Source of the DNA: Sva-07 sp963793335
Lineage (GTDB): Bacteria > Actinomycetota > Acidimicrobiia > Acidimicrobiales > Ilumatobacteraceae
DNA: 64,000 nucleotides
NCBI GenBank assembly: GCA_963793335.1
Contig: CAWBZS010000004.1
Location: 372,001-436,000, forward strand
Direction of reading: 5' to 3'
Positions 8,145 through 15,856 of the stretch are shown piece by piece (position 1 is the first letter of the stretch; every line of letters begins with the position of its first letter). Position numbers and translations under genes: made by a program. The notes beneath the pieces were generated by a model that did no database searches, had not been told where the DNA came from, and saw only the letters and a list, made by a program, of their open reading frames with translations.

Positions 8145-8906
8145 GTGGCACTGCTCGAAGTCAATGAAATCTCTGTGCAATTCGGCGGCATCGTGGCGCT
8201 CGACGAATTGTCGTTCGAAATCGAAGACGGCCAGATCCTCGGGTTGATCGGCCCGAACGGTGCCGGCAAGACCACGATGTTCAACGTGGTCAGTCGCATC
8301 TACGACCCCACACGCGGGCAGTTGCACTTCGACGGCCAGGATCTGCTGTCGGTGAGCCCCCACAAGGTCGCCGGCCTCGGCATCTCTCGGACGTTCCAGA
8401 ACCTCGCACTGTTTCCCACGATGACCCTGCTGCAGAACACGATGACCGGGGCCCACCATCTCGGCAAGGTGAGCTTCGTTCGTGCGATGACCCGCCTCGG
8501 TGCGGCGCGTGAGGAGAGGGCACTGGCTGCCGACGCCTTCTCGATCCTGCGTTCGCTCGATCTCCACCAGCTGGCGTTCCGTCCTGCCGCCGGATTGCCG
8601 TTCGGCACGCTCAAACGCCTCGAGCTGGCACGGGCGCTTGCCTCGCATCCTCGCCTGCTGTTGCTCGACGAGCCTGCGGCGGGCCTCACCCACCAGGAGG
8701 TCGACGAGCTGGGTGAGACGATCCGCCGGGTGCGCGACGAGTACGGGCTGACGGTGTTGCTGGTCGAGCACCACATGGGCATGGTGATGGGCATCTCCGA
8801 CCGGGTGGTGGCGATGGAGTTCGGACGCAAGATCTCCGAAGGCACGCCGTCGGAAGTGCAACGCGACCCGCGAGTGATCGAGGCCTACCTGGGGACGCCG
8901 GCATGA
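8145..8906 (+). CDS. livG: branched-chain amino acid ABC transporter ATP-binding protein LivG
   Basis: 253-residue cytosolic ATPase of the high-affinity branched-chain amino acid importer. Walker A GPNGAGKT at about residues 35-42. The signature is the LivG form LPFGTLKRLELARAL rather than LSGGQ. Walker B LLLLDEPAAGL, the LivG-specific H-loop (LLVEHHMGMVMGISD) and a short C-terminal extension complete it. The GTG start has an AGAGGA Shine-Dalgarno. It is the first gene of a five-gene operon; its stop overlaps livF in ATGA. Confidence 0.95.
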   Translation: MALLEVNEISVQFGGIVALDELSFEIEDGQILGLIGPNGAGKTTMFNVVSRIYDPTRGQLHFDGQDLLSVSPHKVAGLGISRTFQNLALFPTMTLLQNTMTGAHHLGKVSFVRAMTRLGAAREERALAADAFSILRSLDLHQLAFRPAAGLPFGTLKRLELARALASHPRLLLLDEPAAGLTHQEVDELGETIRRVRDEYGLTVLLVEHHMGMVMGISDRVVAMEFGRKISEGTPSEVQRDPRVIEAYLGTPA

Positions 8907-9622
8907 GCGCTGACACCGTCTTGAAGGTCGCCGGTCTCACTGCCGGCTACGGTCCGATCGAAGTGCTGCACGGCCTCGACTTCTCCGTCGCGGAGGGCGA
9001 GATCGTGGTGATCCTCGGTGCCAACGGTGCCGGCAAGACCACGACCATGCGGTCGATCTCCGGGATGATCTCGCGCCAGGGCAGCATCGAGTATCTCGGC
9101 AACGAGATCGGCAGCGCCAAGCCAGATGCGATCCTTCGCGCCGGAATCTCCCAGGTCCCACAAGGCCGGGGAACGTTCACCGACCTGACCGTCGATGACA
9201 ATCTGCGTGCCGGGGGCTACACCGTGAAGGACTCGATCGAGGACGATCTCGAACAGTGGTACGAACAGTTCCCTCGGCTGGCCGAGCGCCGCGACCAGAA
9301 GGCCGGATCGCTGTCGGGCGGTGAACAGCAGATGCTCGCCGTCGCCCGGGCGATGATGCCGCGTCCGAAGCTGCTGCTGTGCGACGAGCCCAGCTTGGGG
9401 CTCGCACCGCTGATCACCAAGGAGTTGTTCCGGGTGCTCGGCACGCTGCGTGACGATCACGGCATGTCGCTGCTGATCGTCGAGCAGAACGCCGGGATGT
9501 CATTGGCGCTCGCCGACCGGGCCTACGTGCTCGAGACGGGCAACATCGTCGCCACCGGTACCGGTGACGAGTTGCTTGCCGACGACACGATCAAAGAGGC
9601 CTATCTCGGGGTGGTCAACTGA
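8903..9622 (+). CDS. livF: branched-chain amino acid ABC transporter ATP-binding protein LivF
   Basis: 239-residue second ATPase of the importer, expected to pair with LivG on the LivHM core. Walker A GANGAGKTT near residue 36, signature LSGGEQQMLAVARAM near 136 and Walker B LLLCDEPSLGLAP are intact. It overlaps livG by 4 bases at the start and livH by one base at the end (TGATG), so translation is probably coupled. Confidence 0.95.
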   Translation: MSADTVLKVAGLTAGYGPIEVLHGLDFSVAEGEIVVILGANGAGKTTTMRSISGMISRQGSIEYLGNEIGSAKPDAILRAGISQVPQGRGTFTDLTVDDNLRAGGYTVKDSIEDDLEQWYEQFPRLAERRDQKAGSLSGGEQQMLAVARAMMPRPKLLLCDEPSLGLAPLITKELFRVLGTLRDDHGMSLLIVEQNAGMSLALADRAYVLETGNIVATGTGDELLADDTIKEAYLGVVN

Positions 9623-10512
9623 TGTCGCTGTTCATCGAACGCATGGTCAATGGCCTGGCGGACGGGTCGATCTACGCACTGCTGGCGCTTGCGCTGGTCG
9701 TGGTCTTCCGGTCAACCGGTCAGCTCAACTTCGCCCAAGGCGAGATCGGCACCACGGGAGCGTTCGTCGTGTCGACGCTCACGCTGTCCGGGCTGTCGGT
9801 GTGGATCTCGATCCTGATCGCCATGGTCGTCGGCTTCATGATCTCCGCCGGCGTCGAACGTGTGGTCGTTCGACCGATCGAGCACCGCAATCCCGGAGCG
9901 GTGCTCGTGGCGCTGATCGGTGTGTTCCTCGGCGTCAACCAGCTCAACGCAATGATCTGGGGTGTCGATGCCCGCCGTCTGCCGAGCGTCTTCCCCGACG
10001 GGGCGGACGACTTCGTCACGATCTTCGGCACGCCGCTTCGCATCGCTCGCCTCGGCGTCATCGGTGTGTTGATCGTGTTGTTGTTCCTGCTCTGGCTGCT
10101 GTTCACGAAGACCAAGATCGGTCTTGCGATGCGGGCGGTGGCCAACAACCAGGACTCGTCGAATCTCGTCGGTATCCGGGTGGGTTCGGTGCTGGTGATC
10201 GGTTGGGGTCTGGCCGGTGCGATCGGCGTACTCGCCGCAGCGATGCTGGCACCATCCGCCGGACTCAGTACCACGTTGATGTTGAGCCCGTTCCTGCTGG
10301 CCTCTGTCGCAGCAGTGCTCGGCGGGCTCGACTCGCCGATCGGGGCCGTCGTCGGCGGTTTGCTGATCGGGGTCACCGAGGCGGTGATCGTCGGCTACGT
10401 CGACTTCCTGGGTGCCGACATGCTGCTGCCCGTGATGCTCGTCATCCTGCTGGCGGTGCTGCTGTTGCGACCGTCGGGGCTCTTTGGATCTGAACGAGTG
10501 GAGCGCGTGTGA
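9622..10512 (+). CDS. livH: branched-chain amino acid ABC transporter permease LivH
   Basis: 296-residue inner-membrane permease. It has about eight hydrophobic segments and the family motif NFAQGEIGTTGAF near residue 35, where LivH proteins usually read LNFAxGEx. VGIRVGSVLVIGWGLAGA near 190 is the cytosolic coupling region contacting the ATPases. Length is usual for LivH. It is in the operon after livF and overlaps livM. Confidence 0.93.
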   Translation: MSLFIERMVNGLADGSIYALLALALVVVFRSTGQLNFAQGEIGTTGAFVVSTLTLSGLSVWISILIAMVVGFMISAGVERVVVRPIEHRNPGAVLVALIGVFLGVNQLNAMIWGVDARRLPSVFPDGADDFVTIFGTPLRIARLGVIGVLIVLLFLLWLLFTKTKIGLAMRAVANNQDSSNLVGIRVGSVLVIGWGLAGAIGVLAAAMLAPSAGLSTTLMLSPFLLASVAAVLGGLDSPIGAVVGGLLIGVTEAVIVGYVDFLGADMLLPVMLVILLAVLLLRPSGLFGSERVERV

Positions 10513-11720
10513 TGGACCTGCCAATCCGAGTGGACAAAGGAAGCTGGCAGCACTGGGCGGGACGTCTCCTGCTGTTTGGCGGGGTGGGGCTGTTCTTCTA
10601 CCGCGCCGTCACCGAGTGGAGCCGATCTGGCCTCGGTCTGTTGGCCGACGCGCTGATCATCGCCATTGCGGTCACCGGCTTGAATCTGATCTCCGGCTAC
10701 ACGGGCCAGTTGTCGCTCGGCCAGGCCGGGTTCTTCGCAATCGGCGCCTATGTCTCCGCGATGCTGGTCACCGGCAAGGTGTCGACGCCGTTCGTCGACA
10801 GCAACATCTGGACCCCTGGTTGGACGCTGATCGCAGCTGCAGCCGTCTGCTTCGTGATGGGCATGGTGGTCGGCATCCCCGCATTGCGGTTGAAGGGCAT
10901 CTATCTCGCGCTCGTCACGCTGGTGTTCACCGAGGCGGTCAGGGCGTTCTTCAAGTACGACCGGCTCGAGGGCGTCACCGGCGGTGCCACAGGTATCAAG
11001 GGCTACAGCTACCTGCCGCCCACGTGGACGGGCCTCGACGGACGCGCCGACCTGGTCACGTGGTTCTTCTGGCTGGCGTTGGTGATCCTGATCATCGTGT
11101 CCGTGTTGTCGGCCGGTCTGGTCCGCAGCCGGATCGGTCGGGCGATGGTTGCCGTTCGAGACAACGAAACGGCAGCCGCGGTGATGGGTGTCAACCTGTT
11201 CTCGATCAAGACGGTGGTCTTCGGCCTCTCTGGAGCGATCGCGGGGGTGGCCGGTGCGCTGTTCGCATTGAAGCTGACCCTGGTCGAAGCCGACGTCCCG
11301 ATCTTCGGTCTGTTCGGCTCGGTGTTGTTCCTCGTGGCCATGGTGGTCGGCGGTGCCGCACAGAATTGGGGTCCCTTCGTCGGCGCCATGTTCTACGTGT
11401 TCGTGAACGACTTCGCCCGAAGCGTCGGGGAGAACCCGTCCGACAGTCTGCTGCTCGGCTGGGTCGTCGACGAAGGCACCAAGCTCAACGGACTCGGTGG
11501 AGTCGTGTTCGGCGTACTGCTGATCCTGTTCGCGCGGTTTGTCCCGCTGGGCGCCGTCGGCACGATGCGCATGTGGCGCGCCAAGGTCGTGCAGGTGATC
11601 CCGAGCATCCCCGTCGCCGCAGGCTCGGCCGCGTCAAGCGCTGGTGCAGCACCCGGCGACCGGGCTACTGTTGAAGCTTCCGATGCATCGCCGCCCAGCG
11701 ACGACGCATCGGCGACGTGA
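10509..11720 (+). CDS. livM: branched-chain amino acid ABC transporter permease LivM
   Basis: 403-residue second permease, the partner of LivH. GYTGQLSLGQAGFFAIGAY at about residues 65-83 is the LivM signature. About nine hydrophobic segments follow, and MGVNLFSIKTVVFGLSGAIAG is the coupling helix region. About 45 residues of Ala/Ser/Asp-rich sequence after the last helix are poorly conserved in the family. The first codons are GTG ATG, so 10512 is an alternative start. Confidence 0.92.
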   Translation: MMDLPIRVDKGSWQHWAGRLLLFGGVGLFFYRAVTEWSRSGLGLLADALIIAIAVTGLNLISGYTGQLSLGQAGFFAIGAYVSAMLVTGKVSTPFVDSNIWTPGWTLIAAAAVCFVMGMVVGIPALRLKGIYLALVTLVFTEAVRAFFKYDRLEGVTGGATGIKGYSYLPPTWTGLDGRADLVTWFFWLALVILIIVSVLSAGLVRSRIGRAMVAVRDNETAAAVMGVNLFSIKTVVFGLSGAIAGVAGALFALKLTLVEADVPIFGLFGSVLFLVAMVVGGAAQNWGPFVGAMFYVFVNDFARSVGENPSDSLLLGWVVDEGTKLNGLGGVVFGVLLILFARFVPLGAVGTMRMWRAKVVQVIPSIPVAAGSAASSAGAAPGDRATVEASDASPPSDDASAT

Positions 11721-11775
11721 ACCACATCGAACACCAAACACTCACTGCGAACACTCCCAGAGGGGGACTCTGAAC

Positions 11776-13221
11776 ATGCTCACGACCAGGAAACTGATGG
11801 CGTTCGCCGCCGTCGGTGCACTCACGCTCGCCGCGTGCGGCAGCGACGACGACACCGCCGACACCGGCGACACCGCTCCAGCCGCCACCGACGCACCCGA
11901 CAGCACTGATGCGCCGGACTCGACCGACGCACCGGACTCGACCGATGCACCCGACAGCACCGAGGCACCGGACAGCACCGAGGCTCCGGCCTCGGGTGCC
12001 GAGTTCGTCATCGCCACGGATGTCTGTGACGACCCCGATGCGGCGACCGCTCAGATCGACGGTGCGCTGAAGATCGGCACGTCGATCCCGCTCTCCGGCG
12101 GTCCCGCCGTGCTGTTCGCTCCGTTCGGTGGCGGTCAGCAGGCCTACATCGATTGGTACAACGCCGAGAACGGCGGCATCGACGGCACTCCTGTCGAACT
12201 GGTCATCAAGGACGACCAGTACACCGCCGACTTGACCAAGGCCAACGTCGACGAGTTGATCTTCGACGACCAGGTCACGTTGCTCTCGGGCATCATCGGC
12301 TCGCCGAACAACCTGGCAGTGCAGGCCGACGTCAACGCACAGTGCATTCCGCAGCTGTGGGCGTCGACCGGCGCCTCCGACTGGGGCAACATCGACGAGT
12401 ACCCGTGGAGCTCCGGACTGCTGGTGCCCTACGCGGTCGAGTCGCGCGTGTGGGCAGAGAACGTCGCTGCTGACGGTGGCGAGACCGCTGCACTGTTCTA
12501 CGTGAACAACGAGTTCGGTCAGTCCTACGCAACGAGCTTCACCGAGATCGCAGCCGAGAACGGCCTCGACCTCGTCGCCGAGGAAGTCATCGACCCGGCC
12601 GACTCGGGTGCCCCGAGCGGTCAGATGACCAACCTCGTCCAGGCCAACCCTGACGCGATCCTGGCGGTGCCGCTCGGTGCCCAGTGCGGTGCGTTCATGA
12701 CCGAGCTCGGCAACGCAAAGGCGGCCAACCCGGACTTCAACCCGAAGGTGTACGTCACCGCGACCTGCGCGAACCCGTTGTTCTTCGACACGCTCGTCGA
12801 CAACGGTGGCAGCGACGGTGTGTTCACCTCGAGCAACGCCAAGTTCGTTGGAGCCGAGGAGTACGCCGACGACGCTGACGTCCAGACGTTCCTCGAGGCC
12901 ATGGCGACTTACGCCCCCGAGACCAACGCGACCGATCAGTCGGCGCTCGCCGGCTGGCTGTCGATGGAGTTGGCGGTGTACGCCGCCGAGCAGGCACTCG
13001 CAGCCGGTGACTTCAGCCGTGCGGGGATCATGAACCAGGTTCGGAACATCGACTTCGTGCCTGGTCTGTTGATCGAGGGGCTCTCCGGGCAGATGAACGC
13101 CGACGATGCGTTCTACCCCGAAGGCACCCAGCTGGTCACGTGGGACGACACCGCCAAGGCATTCGTGCCCGCCGGCGACGTCGTCGACTACAACGGCTCG
13201 CTCGGCACCTACACGCCCTGA
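11776..13221 (+). CDS. livK: branched-chain amino acid ABC transporter substrate-binding lipoprotein
   Basis: 481 residues. The signal peptide ends at lipobox LAAC (about residues 18-21), so the protein is lipid-anchored outside the membrane. A 45-residue linker of repeated APDST steps follows, then a type I periplasmic-binding fold: KIGTSIPLSGGPAVLF, a conserved DDQYTAD, and GIIGSPNNLAV. It delivers ligand to LivHM. A strong AGAGGGGG Shine-Dalgarno precedes the ATG by about 9 bases, suiting high expression. Ligand specificity is inferred from the operon only; related proteins also bind amides, urea or aromatics. Confidence 0.9.
   Translation: MLTTRKLMAFAAVGALTLAACGSDDDTADTGDTAPAATDAPDSTDAPDSTDAPDSTDAPDSTEAPDSTEAPASGAEFVIATDVCDDPDAATAQIDGALKIGTSIPLSGGPAVLFAPFGGGQQAYIDWYNAENGGIDGTPVELVIKDDQYTADLTKANVDELIFDDQVTLLSGIIGSPNNLAVQADVNAQCIPQLWASTGASDWGNIDEYPWSSGLLVPYAVESRVWAENVAADGGETAALFYVNNEFGQSYATSFTEIAAENGLDLVAEEVIDPADSGAPSGQMTNLVQANPDAILAVPLGAQCGAFMTELGNAKAANPDFNPKVYVTATCANPLFFDTLVDNGGSDGVFTSSNAKFVGAEEYADDADVQTFLEAMATYAPETNATDQSALAGWLSMELAVYAAEQALAAGDFSRAGIMNQVRNIDFVPGLLIEGLSGQMNADDAFYPEGTQLVTWDDTAKAFVPAGDVVDYNGSLGTYTP
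11890..11990 (+). repeat. 15-bp repeats encoding the APDST linker of the binding protein
   Basis: About six imperfect 15-bp units encode repeated D/E-A-P-D-S-T steps between the lipid anchor and the binding domain. Units differ at synonymous positions, so the array is not a recent perfect expansion. Confidence 0.8.
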
Positions 13222-13259
13222 GCGATCAGTGATGTGAGCGGCATCGTCCGCTGAACACC

Positions 13260-13301
13260 GGCGCCCGCCGACTCGGAGTCATCTCCGGTTCGGCGGGCGC
13301 C
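13260..13301 (+). terminator. strong hairpin after the liv operon
   Basis: GGCGCCCGCCGA at 13260-13271 pairs perfectly with TCGGCGGGCGCC at 13290-13301 over an 18-base loop, 38 bases after the last stop codon. No U-tract follows. It also lies just before the convergent lipoprotein gene and may act in both directions. Confidence 0.65.
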
Positions 13302-13330
13302 GTCGCGTGCTGGGGCTGATCGGGGTCGGG

Positions 13331-13648
13331 TCAGGAGTCGAGCGGTGCTCGTGCGAGGTTGACCTCGTACTCGTTCGAGCCGGTGATCACGACCTCGAAC
13401 TCCCACGTGTCGCCGTCGGTGTCGAGCGCCGTGCAGCCGAAGCTGGTGCCCTCGTCTTGGCTCTCCGGCTCGACGCACGTCGCTGACTCGATGGCGACAT
13501 CCGAGTCGGCGAACAACGCCGTCTGCAGCCCTGCGTTGGTTTCGATGAAGGTCTCGGCATCCGACCGGAAGTCCGCGGTGCTGGTGAAGCAGCCCGTCAG
13601 TGCAACGGTGAGTGCAAGTGCAGTGCCAGGGATCAGCCAGACACGCAC
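13331..13648 (-). CDS. small lipoprotein (DUF4333-like pattern)
   Basis: 105 residues. A signal peptide with lipobox LTGC near residues 17-20 is followed by an 85-residue domain with two cysteines (SATCVEPESQDEGTSFGCT) and a strand-rich end (DTWEFEVVITGSNEYEV). The cysteine spacing and a final beta-hairpin resemble the small actinobacterial DUF4333 lipoproteins; this is a resemblance, not a confirmed match. The GTG start lies inside the end of the upstream gene (16-base overlap), the third gene of a tightly overlapping set with rarD. Confidence 0.65.
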   Translation of the reverse strand: MRVWLIPGTALALTVALTGCFTSTADFRSDAETFIETNAGLQTALFADSDVAIESATCVEPESQDEGTSFGCTALDTDGDTWEFEVVITGSNEYEVNLARAPLDS

Positions 13649-14100
13649 TGCTCGACCGCGGCGACGAAATCGGCTGGCGGCTCCTCGTCCTGACCGGAAC
13701 TGACGATCAGGTCGACGAGGTCGAGCGAGCCGAGCTCGTCGCGCAGGCAGTCCTCGTCGAACGTGCCGCCACTCTCGCTGAGGTTGGTGATGAAGAAGTC
13801 GACCAGGTCGTCCTGATCGGCGCACGAGATCAATTCGATGGAGAGTGCTTCGCCCGCGTCGCTCAACAACTGGTCGCCATCCTCGGCCGCGAGCGCTGCA
13901 TCCTCCTCGGACAGCTGTGCAGCGACACCGTCGACGCACGAACGGTCGAGGGTGAGCCCGTCCTCTGCCGCGGAATCGACAGCGGCCTGTGCCGCTGCCT
14001 GCTGCGCCTCGGTCAGGTCGGCGCCGCTGTCGCCGTCGCTCCCGCACGCGGTCAGCGTGACTCCCAGTGCAATCGCCGCGATCGTGATGGTTCGTTTCAT
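13633..14100 (-). CDS. small lipoprotein of unknown function
   Basis: 155 residues. The signal peptide ends at lipobox LTAC (about 16-19). The mature part is acidic, largely helical and has four cysteines in pairs (SCVDG, SCADQD, DCLRD, EQCVSG). It ends in EEPPADFVAAVEQC. I do not recognise a named family. Its ATG overlaps the rarD stop (14097-14100) and its end overlaps the next lipoprotein gene by 16 bases, so it is probably translated by coupling. Confidence 0.7.
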   Translation of the reverse strand: MKRTITIAAIALGVTLTACGSDGDSGADLTEAQQAAAQAAVDSAAEDGLTLDRSCVDGVAAQLSEEDAALAAEDGDQLLSDAGEALSIELISCADQDDLVDFFITNLSESGGTFDEDCLRDELGSLDLVDLIVSSGQDEEPPADFVAAVEQCVSG

Positions 14101-15098
14101 GGTCTGAGCCCTCCGTCTCTTTTCGTGGCAGTGGTGCCAGCGACCATCGTGGCAGATGTCGACTCGTCGGGTCGACGATGGGTGGCGACCCGGTCGGCCA
14201 TCACGGCCACCAGGGCAACCCAGACGAACGCGAAGCCGACCAGCCGGTCGAACGGCACCGCCTCGTCGTAGACGAGCCAACCGAGCCCGAAGTTGATGAT
14301 CGGGACGAGCAGGTTGAGCGGGCCCAGCAGCGTGAACGGAATCGACTGCGCCGCAGCGGCGAACAACATGAGGGGAACCGCGGTGACCAGGCCGGTGGCG
14401 AGCACCAGGACCCAATCGGACGTGCCTGCCGACTGCGCCACGCTGTCGGCGCGCGTGGACAACGCCACGACGGCCGCCAGGGCTGGGACGAACAACACGA
14501 AGGTCTCCCCGGCGAGGCTGTCGACCGCACCGAGCGGAACCCGTCGTTTGGCCAGACCGTACATGCTCCACGTCCCGGCGAGCAGGATCGCGATCCATGG
14601 CGGTCGGCCGTACGACACGGTGAGCACGATCACCGCGATGGCCGCCAGGACGAACGCTGCCCGCTGGGCGTTCGTGGGGCGTTCGCCGAGGACGAACACG
14701 CCGATGGCCATCGTGGCCAGGGGTGCGATGAAGTACCCGAGCGCGGTCTCGATCACACGGTCATTGGTGACCGCCCAGACGTAGCTGCCCCAGTTGACGG
14801 TGAGCAGGAGTGAGGCCATGACGAGGCGGCGGGCCGTCGGGCCGTGTCGAATCGCCGTGACGATGTTGGGCCAGGTTCGTCGACCCGTCACGATGATGGC
14901 CATGACGATGCCCGCGCAGGTCATTCGCCATGCGATCAGCTCGAACGCGTCGAACGCGGCGAGTTGCTTCCAGTAGATCGTGAGAAAGCCCCACAGGAGG
15001 TAGGCCGTCACGCCCAGTTGGACGCCTCGCTGCACGCTGCGCACCGGTTGGCGTGCTGTGCCGCTTCCGACGCCGGCAGCAGGATCAGACGAAGTCAT
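14097..15098 (-). CDS. rarD: RarD-like EamA-family transporter
   Basis: 333-residue membrane protein with about ten hydrophobic segments in two EamA repeats. LLWGFLTIYWKQLAAFDAFELIAWRM near the N-terminus and LLTVNWGSYVWAVTNDRVIETALGYFIAPL match the RarD branch of the drug/metabolite transporter superfamily. Substrate is unknown, although RarD is named for a chloramphenicol-sensitivity phenotype in other bacteria. TACTGT 9 bases before the ATG at 15098 predicts a leaderless mRNA. It heads a three-gene unit with two small lipoproteins. Confidence 0.85.
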   Translation of the reverse strand: MTSSDPAAGVGSGTARQPVRSVQRGVQLGVTAYLLWGFLTIYWKQLAAFDAFELIAWRMTCAGIVMAIIVTGRRTWPNIVTAIRHGPTARRLVMASLLLTVNWGSYVWAVTNDRVIETALGYFIAPLATMAIGVFVLGERPTNAQRAAFVLAAIAVIVLTVSYGRPPWIAILLAGTWSMYGLAKRRVPLGAVDSLAGETFVLFVPALAAVVALSTRADSVAQSAGTSDWVLVLATGLVTAVPLMLFAAAAQSIPFTLLGPLNLLVPIINFGLGWLVYDEAVPFDRLVGFAFVWVALVAVMADRVATHRRPDESTSATMVAGTTATKRDGGLRP

Positions 15099-15107
15099 CG
15101 TGCCCGA

Positions 15108-15113
15108 ACAGTA
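15108..15113 (-). promoter_or_regulatory. -10 box (TACTGT) of rarD
   Basis: TACTGT on the minus strand ends 9 bases before the ATG at 15098. Confidence 0.45.
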
Positions 15114-15170
15114 TGTATCCCACCGCTGCGGCGACGAACGTGATGGTCGAGTCGCCGGACCGCGTCTGTC

Positions 15171-15176
15171 TACGGT
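15171..15176 (+). promoter_or_regulatory. -10 box (TACGGT) of pgl
   Basis: TACGGT ends 6 bases before the pgl GTG at 15183, which fixes the start. Confidence 0.5.
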
Positions 15177-15182
15177 GGTGGC

Positions 15183-15845
15183 GTGGAGCTACGTGTCAGC
15201 AACGACCCGGCGGTTGCCGCAGCCACGTGGCTGGGTCCCCGCCTTCAGGATGCAGTCCGAGACCGGGGTGTCGCGACGCTCGCGGTGAGCGGCGGAGATT
15301 CCGCCCCGCCGATGTTCGAGGCGTTGCTGCAGCTCGATGTGCCGTGGGAGTCGGTCACGATCTGGCAGGTGGACGAGCGGGTCGCGCCTGACGGCGATCC
15401 GTCGCGCAACGCACTGCAACTCGCTGGCTTTCCGTGCACGGTGCGAGCGATGCCGGTCACCGATGTGGATCTCCCGTCCGCGGCTCGCCGGTACGCGTCC
15501 AGCCTGCCTGAACGCTTCGACGTCGTGCACCTCGGACTCGGCGACGATGGGCACACTGCGTCGTGGCCCCCCGGACACGACGTGGTCGACAGCACGCAGG
15601 GGTGCGAGGTCATCGGCGAGTTCAACGGCTTCGAGCGGATGACGCTCACGCCGATGGTGGTCAACGCTGCCCGGTTGCGGTTGATGCTGACGTATGGCGA
15701 GTCGAAGGCCCCGATGGTCCGCCGTTGGTTGCTCGAGGATCCGACGATTCCCGTCAGCCGACTTCGGTCGCCCTCGACGATCGCGTTCCTCGACGGCCCC
15801 GCGGGGGACCAACTGCCCGGTTCGCCCCCGCCGGCGTCGCGATAG
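15183..15845 (+). CDS. pgl: 6-phosphogluconolactonase
   Basis: 220-residue cytosolic enzyme hydrolysing 6-phosphogluconolactone in the oxidative pentose phosphate pathway. SGGDSAPPMFEAL near residue 37 is the SGG phosphate loop. WQVDERVAPDGDPSRNALQL is the DER motif region, and LGLGDDGHTASWPPG near 120 is the GxGxDGHxASLFPG family signature. The gene is slightly shorter than usual (about 240). It is 11 bases upstream of pgi, placing two glucose-6-phosphate enzymes together. pgi nevertheless has its own -10-like hexamer. Confidence 0.9.
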   Translation: MELRVSNDPAVAAATWLGPRLQDAVRDRGVATLAVSGGDSAPPMFEALLQLDVPWESVTIWQVDERVAPDGDPSRNALQLAGFPCTVRAMPVTDVDLPSAARRYASSLPERFDVVHLGLGDDGHTASWPPGHDVVDSTQGCEVIGEFNGFERMTLTPMVVNAARLRLMLTYGESKAPMVRRWLLEDPTIPVSRLRSPSTIAFLDGPAGDQLPGSPPPASR

Positions 15846-15848
15846 TTT
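15843..15848 (+). promoter_or_regulatory. -10 box (TAGTTT) of pgi
   Basis: TAGTTT ends 8 bases before the pgi ATG and overlaps the last codon of pgl. This suggests a second promoter inside the pgl-pgi pair. Confidence 0.45.
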
Positions 15849-15856
15849 CGAGATCG

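Noticed and set aside
8145..13221. Urea or amide transporter (urtABCDE)
   Set aside because: Subunit motifs fit the LivGFHM set and no urease or amidase gene is linked, though ligand identity remains inferred.
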